Below are positions 57,183-64,000 of a DNA stretch of 64,000 nt, in pieces. How positions within the stretch are numbered: position 1 is the stretch's first letter; the number at the start of each line of letters is the position of its first letter. The DNA is from Planctomycetota bacterium (GTDB lineage: Bacteria > Planctomycetota > UBA8108 > UBA1146 > JAJFFE01), in contig JAJFFE010000288.1 of assembly GCA_021776775.1 (NCBI GenBank), positions 27,243-91,242 of the forward strand, written 5' to 3'. Both the position numbers and the translations under genes were made by a program. The notes beneath the pieces were generated by a model. That model was given only the letters and a program-made list of their open reading frames with translations. It made no database searches and was not told where the DNA came from.

Positions 57183-58940
57183 GTGGGGTCGGTTCATCCT
57201 TCATTCAGCGCTCCTGCGACGGTCAGGTTTGCGTTTGTGACTCTCCGAGGTCATCCCAGTCCACGTCACGTTCCCGGTCGACCGGGCGGCGGTGCTGCTC
57301 CTAAGGGCGGTGCTGCTCCTAAGGGCGGTGCTGCGCCGAAGGGTAGCGGTAGCCCAGCCCTCCACAATGGAGCCCGGACCCGTCACCTTCGCGAGTCGTC
57401 CGGGATCAAGATCCCCATGGCGGTCAAGTACGCCGGCATCACTGCGGTGATCCTGGTCGGCTTCGTGCTGTTCGTCTCACGGTCCAACTATTCGGTCTCC
57501 GTGCGGGAACTCGACACTGAGATCAACCGCCGCGGCATCGCACTGACGGCTGTTTGCGCTCAGAACCTAGAGCCGTTTTGGCGAGACGATTCGCTGCCCG
57601 ACCGGGACATGCTCGACAAGCAGAACCAACTGCACCAAGACCTGGCTATCTTGCTCACCGATCCGGCTCTCGAGGGTGTTCTCGATGTGCTCGTGCTGGA
57701 GGACGAGAAGAACTTCATCGCAAGCGCGAGCGGTAGCGAAGAATTCGGACTCGCCGACGAGCGGCCGATCGCGAGCCCCGAAGCAGACCGCGCCGGCGTC
57801 AGCGTGGTCAGCGGTAAGCTCCGCGCTGGCGGTCGAAACGCGCTGGCGCGATCGTATGTACGAGCCATCAAGACCGGCGAAGTGCAAGTTGGGCTGGTCC
57901 GTGTATTCCTCGCTGCCGAGAAGATCGAGAACCTCAAGGACCAGCTCCTGGAGACGGGCACTTGGACGATAGTCGTCGCCCTGCTCGTCGCGATTCCGCT
58001 TGTCGTCTTGGTCGGTGGACTCTTGACTCGACCCATTCGTGTTCTCAAGAACGACATGTCAAAAGTCGCGTCCGGAGATCTCGACCACCAGTCGTCGATT
58101 CATACGGGTGACGAGCTCGAAAGCCTCGCTGTCGCGTTCAACCGGATGACCGCGCACCTTGCCGATGCGCAAGAGCGTGAAGTCGGACGCAAAGCGCTCG
58201 AGCGAGAACTTGCCATCGCGACCAGCATCCAGACCGCGTTGCTACCGGACGCCATTCCAGTGATCGCCAATCACGAATTGTTTCCGTTCTATCAATCGGC
58301 CAAAGAAGTTGGCGGGGACTACTACGACTTCCTCGATCTCGGGGAGTCTCGATATGGAATCGTCGTCGCAGATGTCTCCGGAAAAGGCATTCCGGGATCA
58401 CTGGTCATGACCATGACGCGGAGCCTGGTTCGAATGGCCGCGCGCGAGCGGGCAACCCCGGCTGAGATTCTCACACGAGTCAACGCCAGCCTGTCGAACG
58501 ACATGACCCGCGGGATGTTCGTCACGTTGATGTACATCGAGCTGAATCTCGCCGAAGACACCGTGCAGCTGGCGCGGGCCGGGCACAATCCCGCAATCTG
58601 GTACCGTTCGGCTGAGCAGACCATCGAAGAGTTGCAGCCGGGGGGGATTGCTCTGGGCATGACCGTCGACCTATTCGTGCCCAACCTGCAAGTGGTCGAG
58701 TTCCGAATGAAGCCCGGCGATTTTCTTGTTCTCTACACCGACGGCGTGATCGAAGCGATGGATGCCAACGCAAAAGAGTACACACCCGAACGGTTTGCGG
58801 GAGTGATCAAGGACCACGCCAGCGAGAGCCCGCGGGAGATCGTGCAGGCGGTTCTGACCGACGTCGAGCGCCACACTCGAGGCGCGGAGCCTTCCGATGA
58901 CATTACGCTTCTCGTGCTGAAGCGATCGGAGCTGTCATGA
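57183..58940 (+). CDS. Membrane SpoIIE-type PP2C phosphatase with HAMP domain
   Basis: 585 aa if GTG 57183 is used; GTG 57237 or ATG 57417 are alternatives, and none has a clear ribosome site. A proline/alanine/glycine leader with three GGAAPK repeats precedes helix 1 (AVKYAGITAVILVGFVLFVS, about 80-98). An outer domain follows to about 258. Then come helix 2 (TWTIVVALLVAIPLVVLVGG), HAMP (TRPIRVLKNDMSKVASGDLD) and SpoIIE (IQTALLPDAIP; SAKEVGGDYYDF; VVADVSGKGIPGSLVM; LYTDGVIEAMD; DDITLLVLK). It should dephosphorylate an anti-anti-sigma protein, most likely the STAS protein whose ATG overlaps its stop. Confidence 0.9.
   Translation: MGSVHPSFSAPATVRFAFVTLRGHPSPRHVPGRPGGGAAPKGGAAPKGGAAPKGSGSPALHNGARTRHLRESSGIKIPMAVKYAGITAVILVGFVLFVSRSNYSVSVRELDTEINRRGIALTAVCAQNLEPFWRDDSLPDRDMLDKQNQLHQDLAILLTDPALEGVLDVLVLEDEKNFIASASGSEEFGLADERPIASPEADRAGVSVVSGKLRAGGRNALARSYVRAIKTGEVQVGLVRVFLAAEKIENLKDQLLETGTWTIVVALLVAIPLVVLVGGLLTRPIRVLKNDMSKVASGDLDHQSSIHTGDELESLAVAFNRMTAHLADAQEREVGRKALERELAIATSIQTALLPDAIPVIANHELFPFYQSAKEVGGDYYDFLDLGESRYGIVVADVSGKGIPGSLVMTMTRSLVRMAARERATPAEILTRVNASLSNDMTRGMFVTLMYIELNLAEDTVQLARAGHNPAIWYRSAEQTIEELQPGGIALGMTVDLFVPNLQVVEFRMKPGDFLVLYTDGVIEAMDANAKEYTPERFAGVIKDHASESPREIVQAVLTDVERHTRGAEPSDDITLLVLKRSELS
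57288..57341 (+). repeat. Three 18-bp tandem repeats in the SpoIIE gene leader
   Basis: GGCGGTGCTGCTCCTAAG twice exactly, then a third unit with two changes, encoding GGAAPK three times if the upstream start is used. If translation starts at 57417 the repeat is in the 5' leader. Confidence 0.85.
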
Positions 58941-59332
58941 ACTCGGACTCCATGAAGGGCGATTCCTCAGTGGAGGGCGTGCCCTCCGGGGGGGCGCCGG
59001 ATAGCGGTCAATTCCAAATCGAGTCCACGTTAGACGAGGAGCGCGGCCTCGTGCGAATCTGCTTGTCCGGGTCGCTCGACTTCAACAACTATGCGCAGCT
59101 CGAGGACGAGCTCCTTCGTTGGATCGATGGCGGTCAACCGTCCTGGATCATCGACATCGATCAATTGAAGAGTTTGACCTCGGTCGCGGCGGCGGGGTTC
59201 GTCGGACTGTTACGCGTGGCTCAAGACCATGGCGGCAACGTGTTCGTGATAGAACCTCCCGACGAAATCATGGCAATCTTCGACGGTCATGATGTTGCGG
59301 AATTGATGCCGTGGGTCGGTCGCGACGTCTAG
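58937..59332 (+). CDS. STAS-domain anti-anti-sigma factor-like protein
   Basis: 131 aa. The first about 30 residues are a flexible Ser/Gly-rich leader; then the STAS fold: LVRICLSGSLDFNNYAQLED, WIIDIDQLKSLTSVAAAGFV, GNVFVIEPPDEIMAIFDGHD. The usual phospho-acceptor motif (DSSGLG) is changed to TSVAAAGF, so the acceptor is probably Ser or Thr of LTSV. The gene overlaps the phosphatase gene by ATGA, a standard partner-switch pair. The kinase/anti-sigma partner is not in the window. Confidence 0.88.
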   Translation: MNSDSMKGDSSVEGVPSGGAPDSGQFQIESTLDEERGLVRICLSGSLDFNNYAQLEDELLRWIDGGQPSWIIDIDQLKSLTSVAAAGFVGLLRVAQDHGGNVFVIEPPDEIMAIFDGHDVAELMPWVGRDV

Positions 59333-59480
59333 CTAACCCCTGCCGAACCGACCCAGCCCTGAATTCTTGTGCCCCCGCCGAACGGTTCAGTGTCGCGTCG
59401 TCTGCACTCCGCGGAATTCTAACGCTGCGTTTCGCGCCTTTCGGGAGTCCTCGTCTGAGCGACCCTGTACAATCTTCGCC

Positions 59481-60032
59481 ATGAGTCCACCGTCCGATTT
59501 TTCTAGCGATCAACCGATCATCGTAAGCGCGTGCCTACTCGGCCATCGTTGCCGCTACAACGCGGTCGTTCGGCGGTCCGAGCGTATCGTGGCGACCGAG
59601 AACGTGGTACCCGTGTGCCCCGAGGTGCTCGGGTCGCTGTCAACGCCTCGCCCCGCCGCCGACATCGACGCCGGGTGCGACGGCGGCGACGTTATTGACG
59701 GTCTCGCGAGGGTGACCGACACCGACGGCAATGACGTCACCGATTCGTTCGTCAAGGGTGCTCGCGAAGCGCTGCGCATCGTGCAATCGTCCGGCGCCCG
59801 ACGCGCCCTTCTCAAGACTCGATCGCCGTCGTGTGGTTGCGGCGAGCTGTCCCGCAGCGATGGCACTCGGACACCTGGCAACGGCGTCTTCGCCGAGCTT
59901 CTCCAGCGATCCGGTATCGAGGTTGAGGGCGCAGACTTTGATCGTGAAGGCAGTGGTCCAACGACGGTCGATCCCAGCTCGAACCGCACGCCGCCGGCCG
60001 ACGAGGCCACGGAGTTGGAGGAGTTGTCGTGA
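59481..60032 (+). CDS. DUF523 (YbbK-like) protein
   Basis: 183 aa from ATG 59481. DUF523 hallmarks: IIVSACLLGHRCRYNA near the N-terminus, VPVCPEVLGSLSTPRP, and KTRSPSCGCGELSRSDGTRT, with the conserved Cys of each element present. The C-terminal 25 residues are a charged, unconserved extension. Family function is unknown; conserved Cys suggest metal or Fe-S binding. Its stop overlaps the GTG of the PII-like gene. Confidence 0.88.
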   Translation: MSPPSDFSSDQPIIVSACLLGHRCRYNAVVRRSERIVATENVVPVCPEVLGSLSTPRPAADIDAGCDGGDVIDGLARVTDTDGNDVTDSFVKGAREALRIVQSSGARRALLKTRSPSCGCGELSRSDGTRTPGNGVFAELLQRSGIEVEGADFDREGSGPTTVDPSSNRTPPADEATELEELS

Positions 60033-60337
60033 CCCGCACCGTTATCGTGATTCTAAAACCGTTTCGATTGGCGCAAGTCATCGACGCTTTGGCCGGGACC
60101 GTGACGCGGCTTCAGCAAACGGAGGTGCGGGGCTACGGCCGCCAGCGGGGAAACCTCGACGCCTACCAGGACACTTCGGTGTCGACGGAGTTCATTCCCA
60201 AGATCCGACTGGAGTTCGACGTGTCGGAAGAGCATCTCCAGACGGCGATCGACCGAGTTTGTGACGTGGCGCGAACCGGCCGCATCGGGGACGGAAAGAT
60301 CTTCGTATTTCCCACTGTCGCTAGGGTTTCAGTTTGA
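60029..60337 (+). CDS. PII-like nitrogen regulatory family protein with altered T-loop
   Basis: 102 aa from GTG 60029 in a GTGA overlap with the DUF523 gene. PII fold markers: VIVILKPFRLAQVIDALAG, RGYGRQRGNLDAYQ (start of T-loop), FIPKIRLEFDVSEEHLQ, and RTGRIGDGKIFVFP (C-loop and nucleotide site). The T-loop position of the uridylylated Tyr51 (EY) reads STEF, so that modification should be absent. No glnA or amtB is near, so its target may be outside nitrogen assimilation. It is probably trimeric and ATP/ADP binding. Confidence 0.88.
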   Translation: MTRTVIVILKPFRLAQVIDALAGTVTRLQQTEVRGYGRQRGNLDAYQDTSVSTEFIPKIRLEFDVSEEHLQTAIDRVCDVARTGRIGDGKIFVFPTVARVSV

Positions 60338-60408
60338 ACCGGGATTTGACTCGGCGGCCGACCCCAGCGCTCGAATACCCGCGACGAGGCACGCCGCGTA
60401 CCCGCCGT

Positions 60409-60438
60409 TTGACGGAAACAAACGAACCCCGGTATGCT
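60409..60438 (+). promoter_or_regulatory. Possible sigma-70-type promoter
   Basis: TTGACG (60409-60414) and TATGCT (60433-60438) with 18-bp spacing. A transcript from about 60446 would carry the 60489-60514 hairpin in its leader, about 270 nt before the next gene. Confidence 0.4.
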
Positions 60439-60488
60439 TCTTCGTTCGTGAAACGCCGCGCAAGTGGTTGGACGCGAGCGGAGAGGGG

Positions 60489-60514
60489 GCTGAGTTCAGA
60501 TCGCTGAACTCAGC
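60489..60514. promoter_or_regulatory. Perfect 11-bp inverted repeat
   Basis: GCTGAGTTCAG-ATCG-CTGAACTCAGC. As DNA it could be an operator; as RNA a stable stem with a 4-nt loop. No T-tract follows on either strand, so it is not a standard terminator of the PII-like gene. Confidence 0.6.
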
Positions 60515-60718
60515 ACGGCAAGTGAGGTCGATCATTAGACCTCCGCGTCGACGCACCGAATTTGCCACTGGCGAATCGGCGCGATTTCGGAGGAGCCGCA
60601 CGGATTAGTGCGCCGCTCCCGCCTTCCTCCGCTCATTTGCCCTCCCTTTCGTGTCTGCCACTCGCCTGCGGGCGGACGGCGCGCTCTGCGAGCAACGGTT
60701 CTCGTGAGAGGGGACTTG

Positions 60719-60961
60719 GTGAATACCCGCATTCGATCGCGCTCTCTGTACGACGTCACCCGTGAAATGCGCCGCTTGGCGTTGTGCGGTCGACTCGACG
60801 AAGAGCACCCCGATGTTGCCGACTCCGTTCGTACGGCACTCGAGGTGGGTGGACGCATCGTGTTCTCTCCCGATGAGGAACGGTATTACCAAGAATTCGA
60901 GATGGACCAGGTCTTTCAGGATCCGCACACAGGAAAAATGAGCGGCGTCCGGAAGCTCTGA
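60719..60961 (+). CDS. Small protein of unknown function
   Basis: 80 aa from GTG 60719, with AGGGGA 4 nt upstream (GAGAGGGGACTTG). No signal and no membrane helix. Sequence is charged, with RSRSLYDVTREMRRLALCGR and DEERYYQEFEMDQVFQDPHT. The composition and ribosome site support a real gene, but I recognise no family. It lies 240 bp before rpoN on the same strand and might be coregulated. Confidence 0.65.
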   Translation: MNTRIRSRSLYDVTREMRRLALCGRLDEEHPDVADSVRTALEVGGRIVFSPDEERYYQEFEMDQVFQDPHTGKMSGVRKL

Positions 60962-61201
60962 GACATCACCACGGATAACGTGAACTGCGACAATCCGACA
61001 AAGGAGAGTCGACGAGAGGGGAGCCTTGGCAGGCGGCCAGGGCAACCGTAACCCACACCACGCTCTCGGTTCACCGTCGATCGGTTCGGCCCTATTCGCC
61101 GAGCCATTGCCGCGCTTTGGCGTGGCACCGTTCAGCCCATTCGCATTCGCGGACGGGTCGGCGCTTCGTGCGCTCGAACGGTCGAGAGGGGTGTAATCGG
61201 A

Positions 61202-62596
61202 ATGAAGCTCAATCTCGCTCCGAGGCTAGAGCAGCAGCAAGTCCTGGCGCCGCAGATGATCCTGTCTATGGACATTCTGTTGCTCAACTCATTGGACCTC
61301 GAGAATCGCATCGACCGTGAGTTCATGGAGAACCCAGCGCTCGAACTCGAAGAATCCCCGGGCGAAACCACGGACGACACCAGCGAGGCGTCGGAAACCG
61401 AGCGCGAAATCGACGAGATCTACGAGATCCTCGACGACTACCAACGACGCTACGGCGGGGACGAGCCCGCTCCCAAGCGTTTCGATGCCGAAACTGACGG
61501 CAAGTACGAGGCTCTCTCGAACCATGCCGATCGTCCTTTGACGCTTACCGATCACCTCAGGCAGCAGATTCGTTTCCTCGACATCGATCCGGTGCTCGCG
61601 ACGATCTGTGGCGATCTTGCGGCCGAAGTCGACAACCGCGGGTATCTGTTCGACGACGTGGGCGCGATCGCACGCGCTCTGTCGGTGCCGGCGGCACTTG
61701 CAGAGCGAGCTATCGTCGAGATTCAACGACTCGAGCCACTTGGAGTCGGCGCGCGAGATCTTCGTGAGTGCCTCTTGCTCCAACTCGTGGGCCACGACGA
61801 CAGCCTCGAGGCGCGGATTGTTGCGTCGCACCTCGATGATTTACTGCACAACAAGCTGCCGTTCATCGCCGAGAGCCTGAACGTCTCAATCGATGACGTG
61901 AAAGAGGCTCGCGACCTGATCGCGTTGCTGAACCCCCATCCTGGGAGTGCCTATTCGTTCGAAGCGGACGGAATCGCAATCCCCGAGATCTTCGTCGACG
62001 AAGTCGAGGGCGAGTTCAAAGTCCGCGTTGCGGAAGACGTGCTGCCGTCCCTACGCGTATCGCCGACGCTCAATAACATGCTGAAGGAAGATGGTCACAA
62101 CCCACAGGTTCGCGACTTCGTTCGTTCGAAGGTCGAGGCAGCGCGATGGTTGATTCACGCCATCGAGCAGCGAAAGCGGACCGTGTTCGATATCGCACAG
62201 TCCATCGTCAACCGTCAACGCGATTTCTTCCAGCAGGGCCCGGGGCACCTCAACGCGCTGACGATGCAGACCGTTGCGGACGAGGTTGGTGTTCACATTT
62301 CGACGGTGAGTCGAGCGACCAACGGCAAATACATTCAGACTCCGTACGGCGTGATGGAACTCCGACGCTTTTTCTCCGGCGGCGTGGAGCGCGCTGGAGG
62401 GGGAATCGAGTGTCGAGACAATGTGTGCGCTCTCATTCGCGAAATCGTCGCGGAGGAAGACCGAGCCAAACCGCTCAGTGACTCCCAGCTCGCCGAGAAA
62501 CTTCGGGAGCGCGGAATCGAAATCGCGCGCCGGACGGTCTCGAAGTACCGGGAACGCGCCGGAGTCGCCAACGCCAAGCTGCGGAAGCAATACTGA
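61202..62596 (+). CDS. rpoN: RNA polymerase sigma-54 factor
   Basis: 464 aa. Directs polymerase to -24/-12 promoters with the help of AAA+ activators. Region I: LAPRLEQQQVLAPQMILSMD and NSLDLENRI. An acidic region II (about 50-110). Core-binding domain: LTDHLRQQIRFLDIDP and IQRLEPLGVGARDLRECLLL. Then FFQQGPGHLNALTMQTVADE, VGVHISTVSRATNGKYIQTP, and the RpoN box ARRTVSKYRE near the C-terminus. GAGAGGGG lies about 10 nt before the ATG. No enhancer-binding activator lies in the window. A strong terminator follows at 62635. Confidence 0.97.
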   Translation: MKLNLAPRLEQQQVLAPQMILSMDILLLNSLDLENRIDREFMENPALELEESPGETTDDTSEASETEREIDEIYEILDDYQRRYGGDEPAPKRFDAETDGKYEALSNHADRPLTLTDHLRQQIRFLDIDPVLATICGDLAAEVDNRGYLFDDVGAIARALSVPAALAERAIVEIQRLEPLGVGARDLRECLLLQLVGHDDSLEARIVASHLDDLLHNKLPFIAESLNVSIDDVKEARDLIALLNPHPGSAYSFEADGIAIPEIFVDEVEGEFKVRVAEDVLPSLRVSPTLNNMLKEDGHNPQVRDFVRSKVEAARWLIHAIEQRKRTVFDIAQSIVNRQRDFFQQGPGHLNALTMQTVADEVGVHISTVSRATNGKYIQTPYGVMELRRFFSGGVERAGGGIECRDNVCALIREIVAEEDRAKPLSDSQLAEKLRERGIEIARRTVSKYRERAGVANAKLRKQY

Positions 62597-62634
62597 TCAC
62601 TGCGACCGAGTAAGAAGACGCATCTAATCCAGGA

Positions 62635-62673
62635 ACGGCCGGAGACCTCGAAGTCTCCGGCCGTTTCTTGTTT
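62635..62673 (+). terminator. Rho-independent terminator after rpoN
   Basis: ACGGCCGGAGAC pairs perfectly with GTCTCCGGCCGT (12 bp, 6-nt loop CTCGAA), followed by TTCTTGTTT. It lies 39 bp after the rpoN stop. Confidence 0.85.
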
Positions 62674-62747
62674 GCTCCTCAGCAGAATCAGTGCGTCGAT
62701 GACGCGCGATTCCCGAGAAGACGGACGGCTCTCGGCGACCCCTGCTT

Positions 62748-64000
62748 TCATCCACAGCGACGGACTGGGCGTAGAGACGGTTGATATCGTGCCCGCCGTT
62801 CACGGACTTGGTCTGGCTCGTCTGAGTCTTGTCGAAAGCCGGCGCGGTCTTCGGCTTGTCCGACCCGACGGGCTTCGATCTTCGACTGAACGAACGACTC
62901 GCCGTACTCCTGCTCCGCACACCTCAGGTTGTGAACCTCACAGAGCGCCCGGAGGTTAGATTCGTCATTCGACCCCTGCTTGCCGAACGGGTGGACGTGA
63001 TCGATGTGGAGGCCCGACCGTTGTTGGCACCGGCGGCTCTCCCCGACGAACTCGCACTGATGGCCAGCGCGCTCGAGGACTCTCTCGCGAACCTCGTCGG
63101 GGATGTAGCGAGAGCGTTCCTTCGGTGGCGGTGATTCTGGCGCCGCGTCCGGACGCGATTCACTTTCGTCACTCGACGGTACTTGGACCTCCGTCTCGGT
63201 TCTCAAAGCCGCCGCAGCTTTCTTCGCCTCACGCTCCTTGCGACGCTCTTGCCTCTGGATCGGATCCTTCTTCTCGAGTGCAATGTCGAGCGCCTTCTCG
63301 AACAGCGTCGCGAAGTTCCGGCCGACGTCGTCCACACCGCACACTTCACCCCACCGCTCGATCTTCTCCATGAACTCCCGATCCACCGGAAACCGAATGT
63401 TGAACACGTCCGGCTGGGCAGACTCGATCGGCTTCGAAGAGGAACGCGCAGCTCGCGGGGAAGTACCGGACGCTCGCTGAGATTCAGGGCGACCCGCGTT
63501 CGGCTCCTCGTTCTGGTCTTCTTCCGAACTGCGTCCATCTTCTGAACGTCGCTGTGCCCCGGAATCAAAGAGTCCGTTGTCGGGTGTGTCACTCGACGAC
63601 GACGATGCCCTGCGAACACCGGAGCTCACCGGTTCTCTCGATGCGATCCGCACGAGATACTCCGCTGCCTTTCTCTTCGACAGCCCCTCACAGTCCGCAA
63701 TCAACTGATCGACGTTCTCCGCTGTCAGATGAGTAGACAACATCGCCGCCACGGTCATGGTCATACGATTACGAGCCAAAGACTCGAGCACTCCAGGAAA
63801 CTTCCCGCACACCGTGGCCACGCGGCAACGCAGCGCTGACTCGCTCTCACTCAGGTTCAGGGAGTCCTCTGCGTAGCAATGCAGACCAGAGTAGCCCTCG
63901 TCGATGTGAATCTTGCGGCGCCAGATCTCCGCCAAGTGAGCCAACAGCCGCGCGACGTGAACCTTCTCGACCCCGACCAACCTCTTCGACTCCGCAAGTA
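62748..64000 (-). CDS. HNH endonuclease-domain protein, N-terminus outside window
   Basis: At least 416 residues are visible and the frame is open to base 64000, so the true start probably lies outside; a TTG at 63980 is the first in-window possibility. N-terminal helical part: RLLAHLAEIWRRKIHIDEGY, ALRCRVATVCGKFPGVLESL, AAMLSTHLTAENVDQLIADC. A Ser/Glu-rich spacer follows, then a helix KDPIQRQERRKEREAKKAAA and the HNH core ERAGHQCEF, LHIDHVHPFGKQGSNDESNL, RALCEVHN. Layout matches a common family of HNH proteins in environmental bacteria. It should be a nicking or double-strand nuclease. The partner and role are unknown. Confidence 0.88.
   Translation of the reverse strand, partial: LAESKRLVGVEKVHVARLLAHLAEIWRRKIHIDEGYSGLHCYAEDSLNLSESESALRCRVATVCGKFPGVLESLARNRMTMTVAAMLSTHLTAENVDQLIADCEGLSKRKAAEYLVRIASREPVSSGVRRASSSSSDTPDNGLFDSGAQRRSEDGRSSEEDQNEEPNAGRPESQRASGTSPRAARSSSKPIESAQPDVFNIRFPVDREFMEKIERWGEVCGVDDVGRNFATLFEKALDIALEKKDPIQRQERRKEREAKKAAAALRTETEVQVPSSDESESRPDAAPESPPPKERSRYIPDEVRERVLERAGHQCEFVGESRRCQQRSGLHIDHVHPFGKQGSNDESNLRALCEVHNLRCAEQEYGESFVQSKIEARRVGQAEDRAGFRQDSDEPDQVRERRARYQPSLRPVRRCG

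Larger units (their letters stand above)
60338..60718. other. Intergenic region with promoter-like site and perfect hairpin
   Basis: 381 bp with no convincing gene. It holds a promoter-like pair at 60409-60438, an 11-bp perfect inverted repeat at 60489-60514, and a pyrimidine-rich run (CTCCCGCCTTCCTCC, then CCTCCCTTTCG) at 60617-60651 that could pair with purine-rich ribosome sites. It may be a long leader of the gene at 60719 or a small RNA; neither is proven. Confidence 0.5.

Noticed and set aside
60489..60514. Terminator of the PII-like gene
   Set aside because: The hairpin is perfect, but no T-tract follows and it lies 150 bp after the stop.
1..64000. tRNA, rRNA, riboswitch or prophage
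   Set aside because: No cloverleaf, rRNA core sequence, known riboswitch core or phage gene was seen by eye; a covariance-model scan would be decisive.

Overview
The window looks like chromosomal DNA of a Planctomycetota bacterium or a close relative. The reasons are high GC, frequent GTG/TTG starts, several exported proteins ending in paired dockerin-type EF-hand loops, a DUF2231 - planctomycete-type cytochrome c - LRR fusion, an H-X9-DG-like pseudopilin, a Gfo/Idh/MocA oxidoreductase beside a DUF1080 protein, and the order tpiA-secG-yicC-gmk-rpoZ-coaC-coaB-ftsK. The species cannot be named from sequence alone. I saw no rRNA, tRNA, CRISPR array, prophage or intact insertion sequence.

Layout. 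1-8.5 kb is almost all minus strand: a truncated AsmA-like protein, alr, tsaB, two exported dockerin-type proteins that look like a tandem duplication, and a four-gene operon (BtpA family, gamma-carbonic-anhydrase-like, small membrane protein, unknown protein). 8.6-17.9 kb is the plus-strand housekeeping block: an SDR oxidoreductase, then tpiA, secG, yicC, gmk, rpoZ, the two halves of CoaBC as separate genes, ftsK and a methyltransferase. 17.9-25.6 kb holds a hybrid histidine kinase, a third dockerin-type protein, a UbiA-like prenyltransferase, a low-molecular-weight phosphatase and a fructosamine-kinase-like gene. Two convergent intergenic regions here (17.9-18.4 and 24.15-25.57 kb) are packed with inverted and dispersed repeats.

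25.6-36.8 kb has a PepX-like exported hydrolase, a pseudopilin-like protein and a 658-codon exported protein whose frame is interrupted by one in-frame TGA followed by a SECIS-like hairpin. Next come a fourth dockerin-type protein, a TlpA-like/MauG-like redox pair, membrane proteins and a sugar-phosphate transferase. 36.9-52.2 kb holds a beta-helix dockerin protein, a one-domain asparaginase, the DUF2231-cytochrome-LRR fusion, a DSD1-family PLP enzyme, a minus-strand group of VIT/VWA lipoprotein, secreted protein, membrane protein with dockerin loops and two tiny Cys-rich lipoproteins, a HEAT-DUF1080 protein coupled to a Tat-exported oxidoreductase, and an ECF sigma factor. 52.3-64 kb has rimO, a glycosyltransferase, pgsA-pgpA, an MFS transporter, a SpoIIE phosphatase/STAS pair, a DUF523 protein overlapping a PII-like protein, rpoN with a clear terminator, and a truncated HNH endonuclease.

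Two points deserve most attention. The first is the candidate selenoprotein, or nonsense-broken gene, at 28193-30169. The second is a shared C-terminal module (two Ca-binding-type loops plus a Cys-bracketed tail) on five exported proteins with unrelated bodies, which could be a sorting or anchoring signal.
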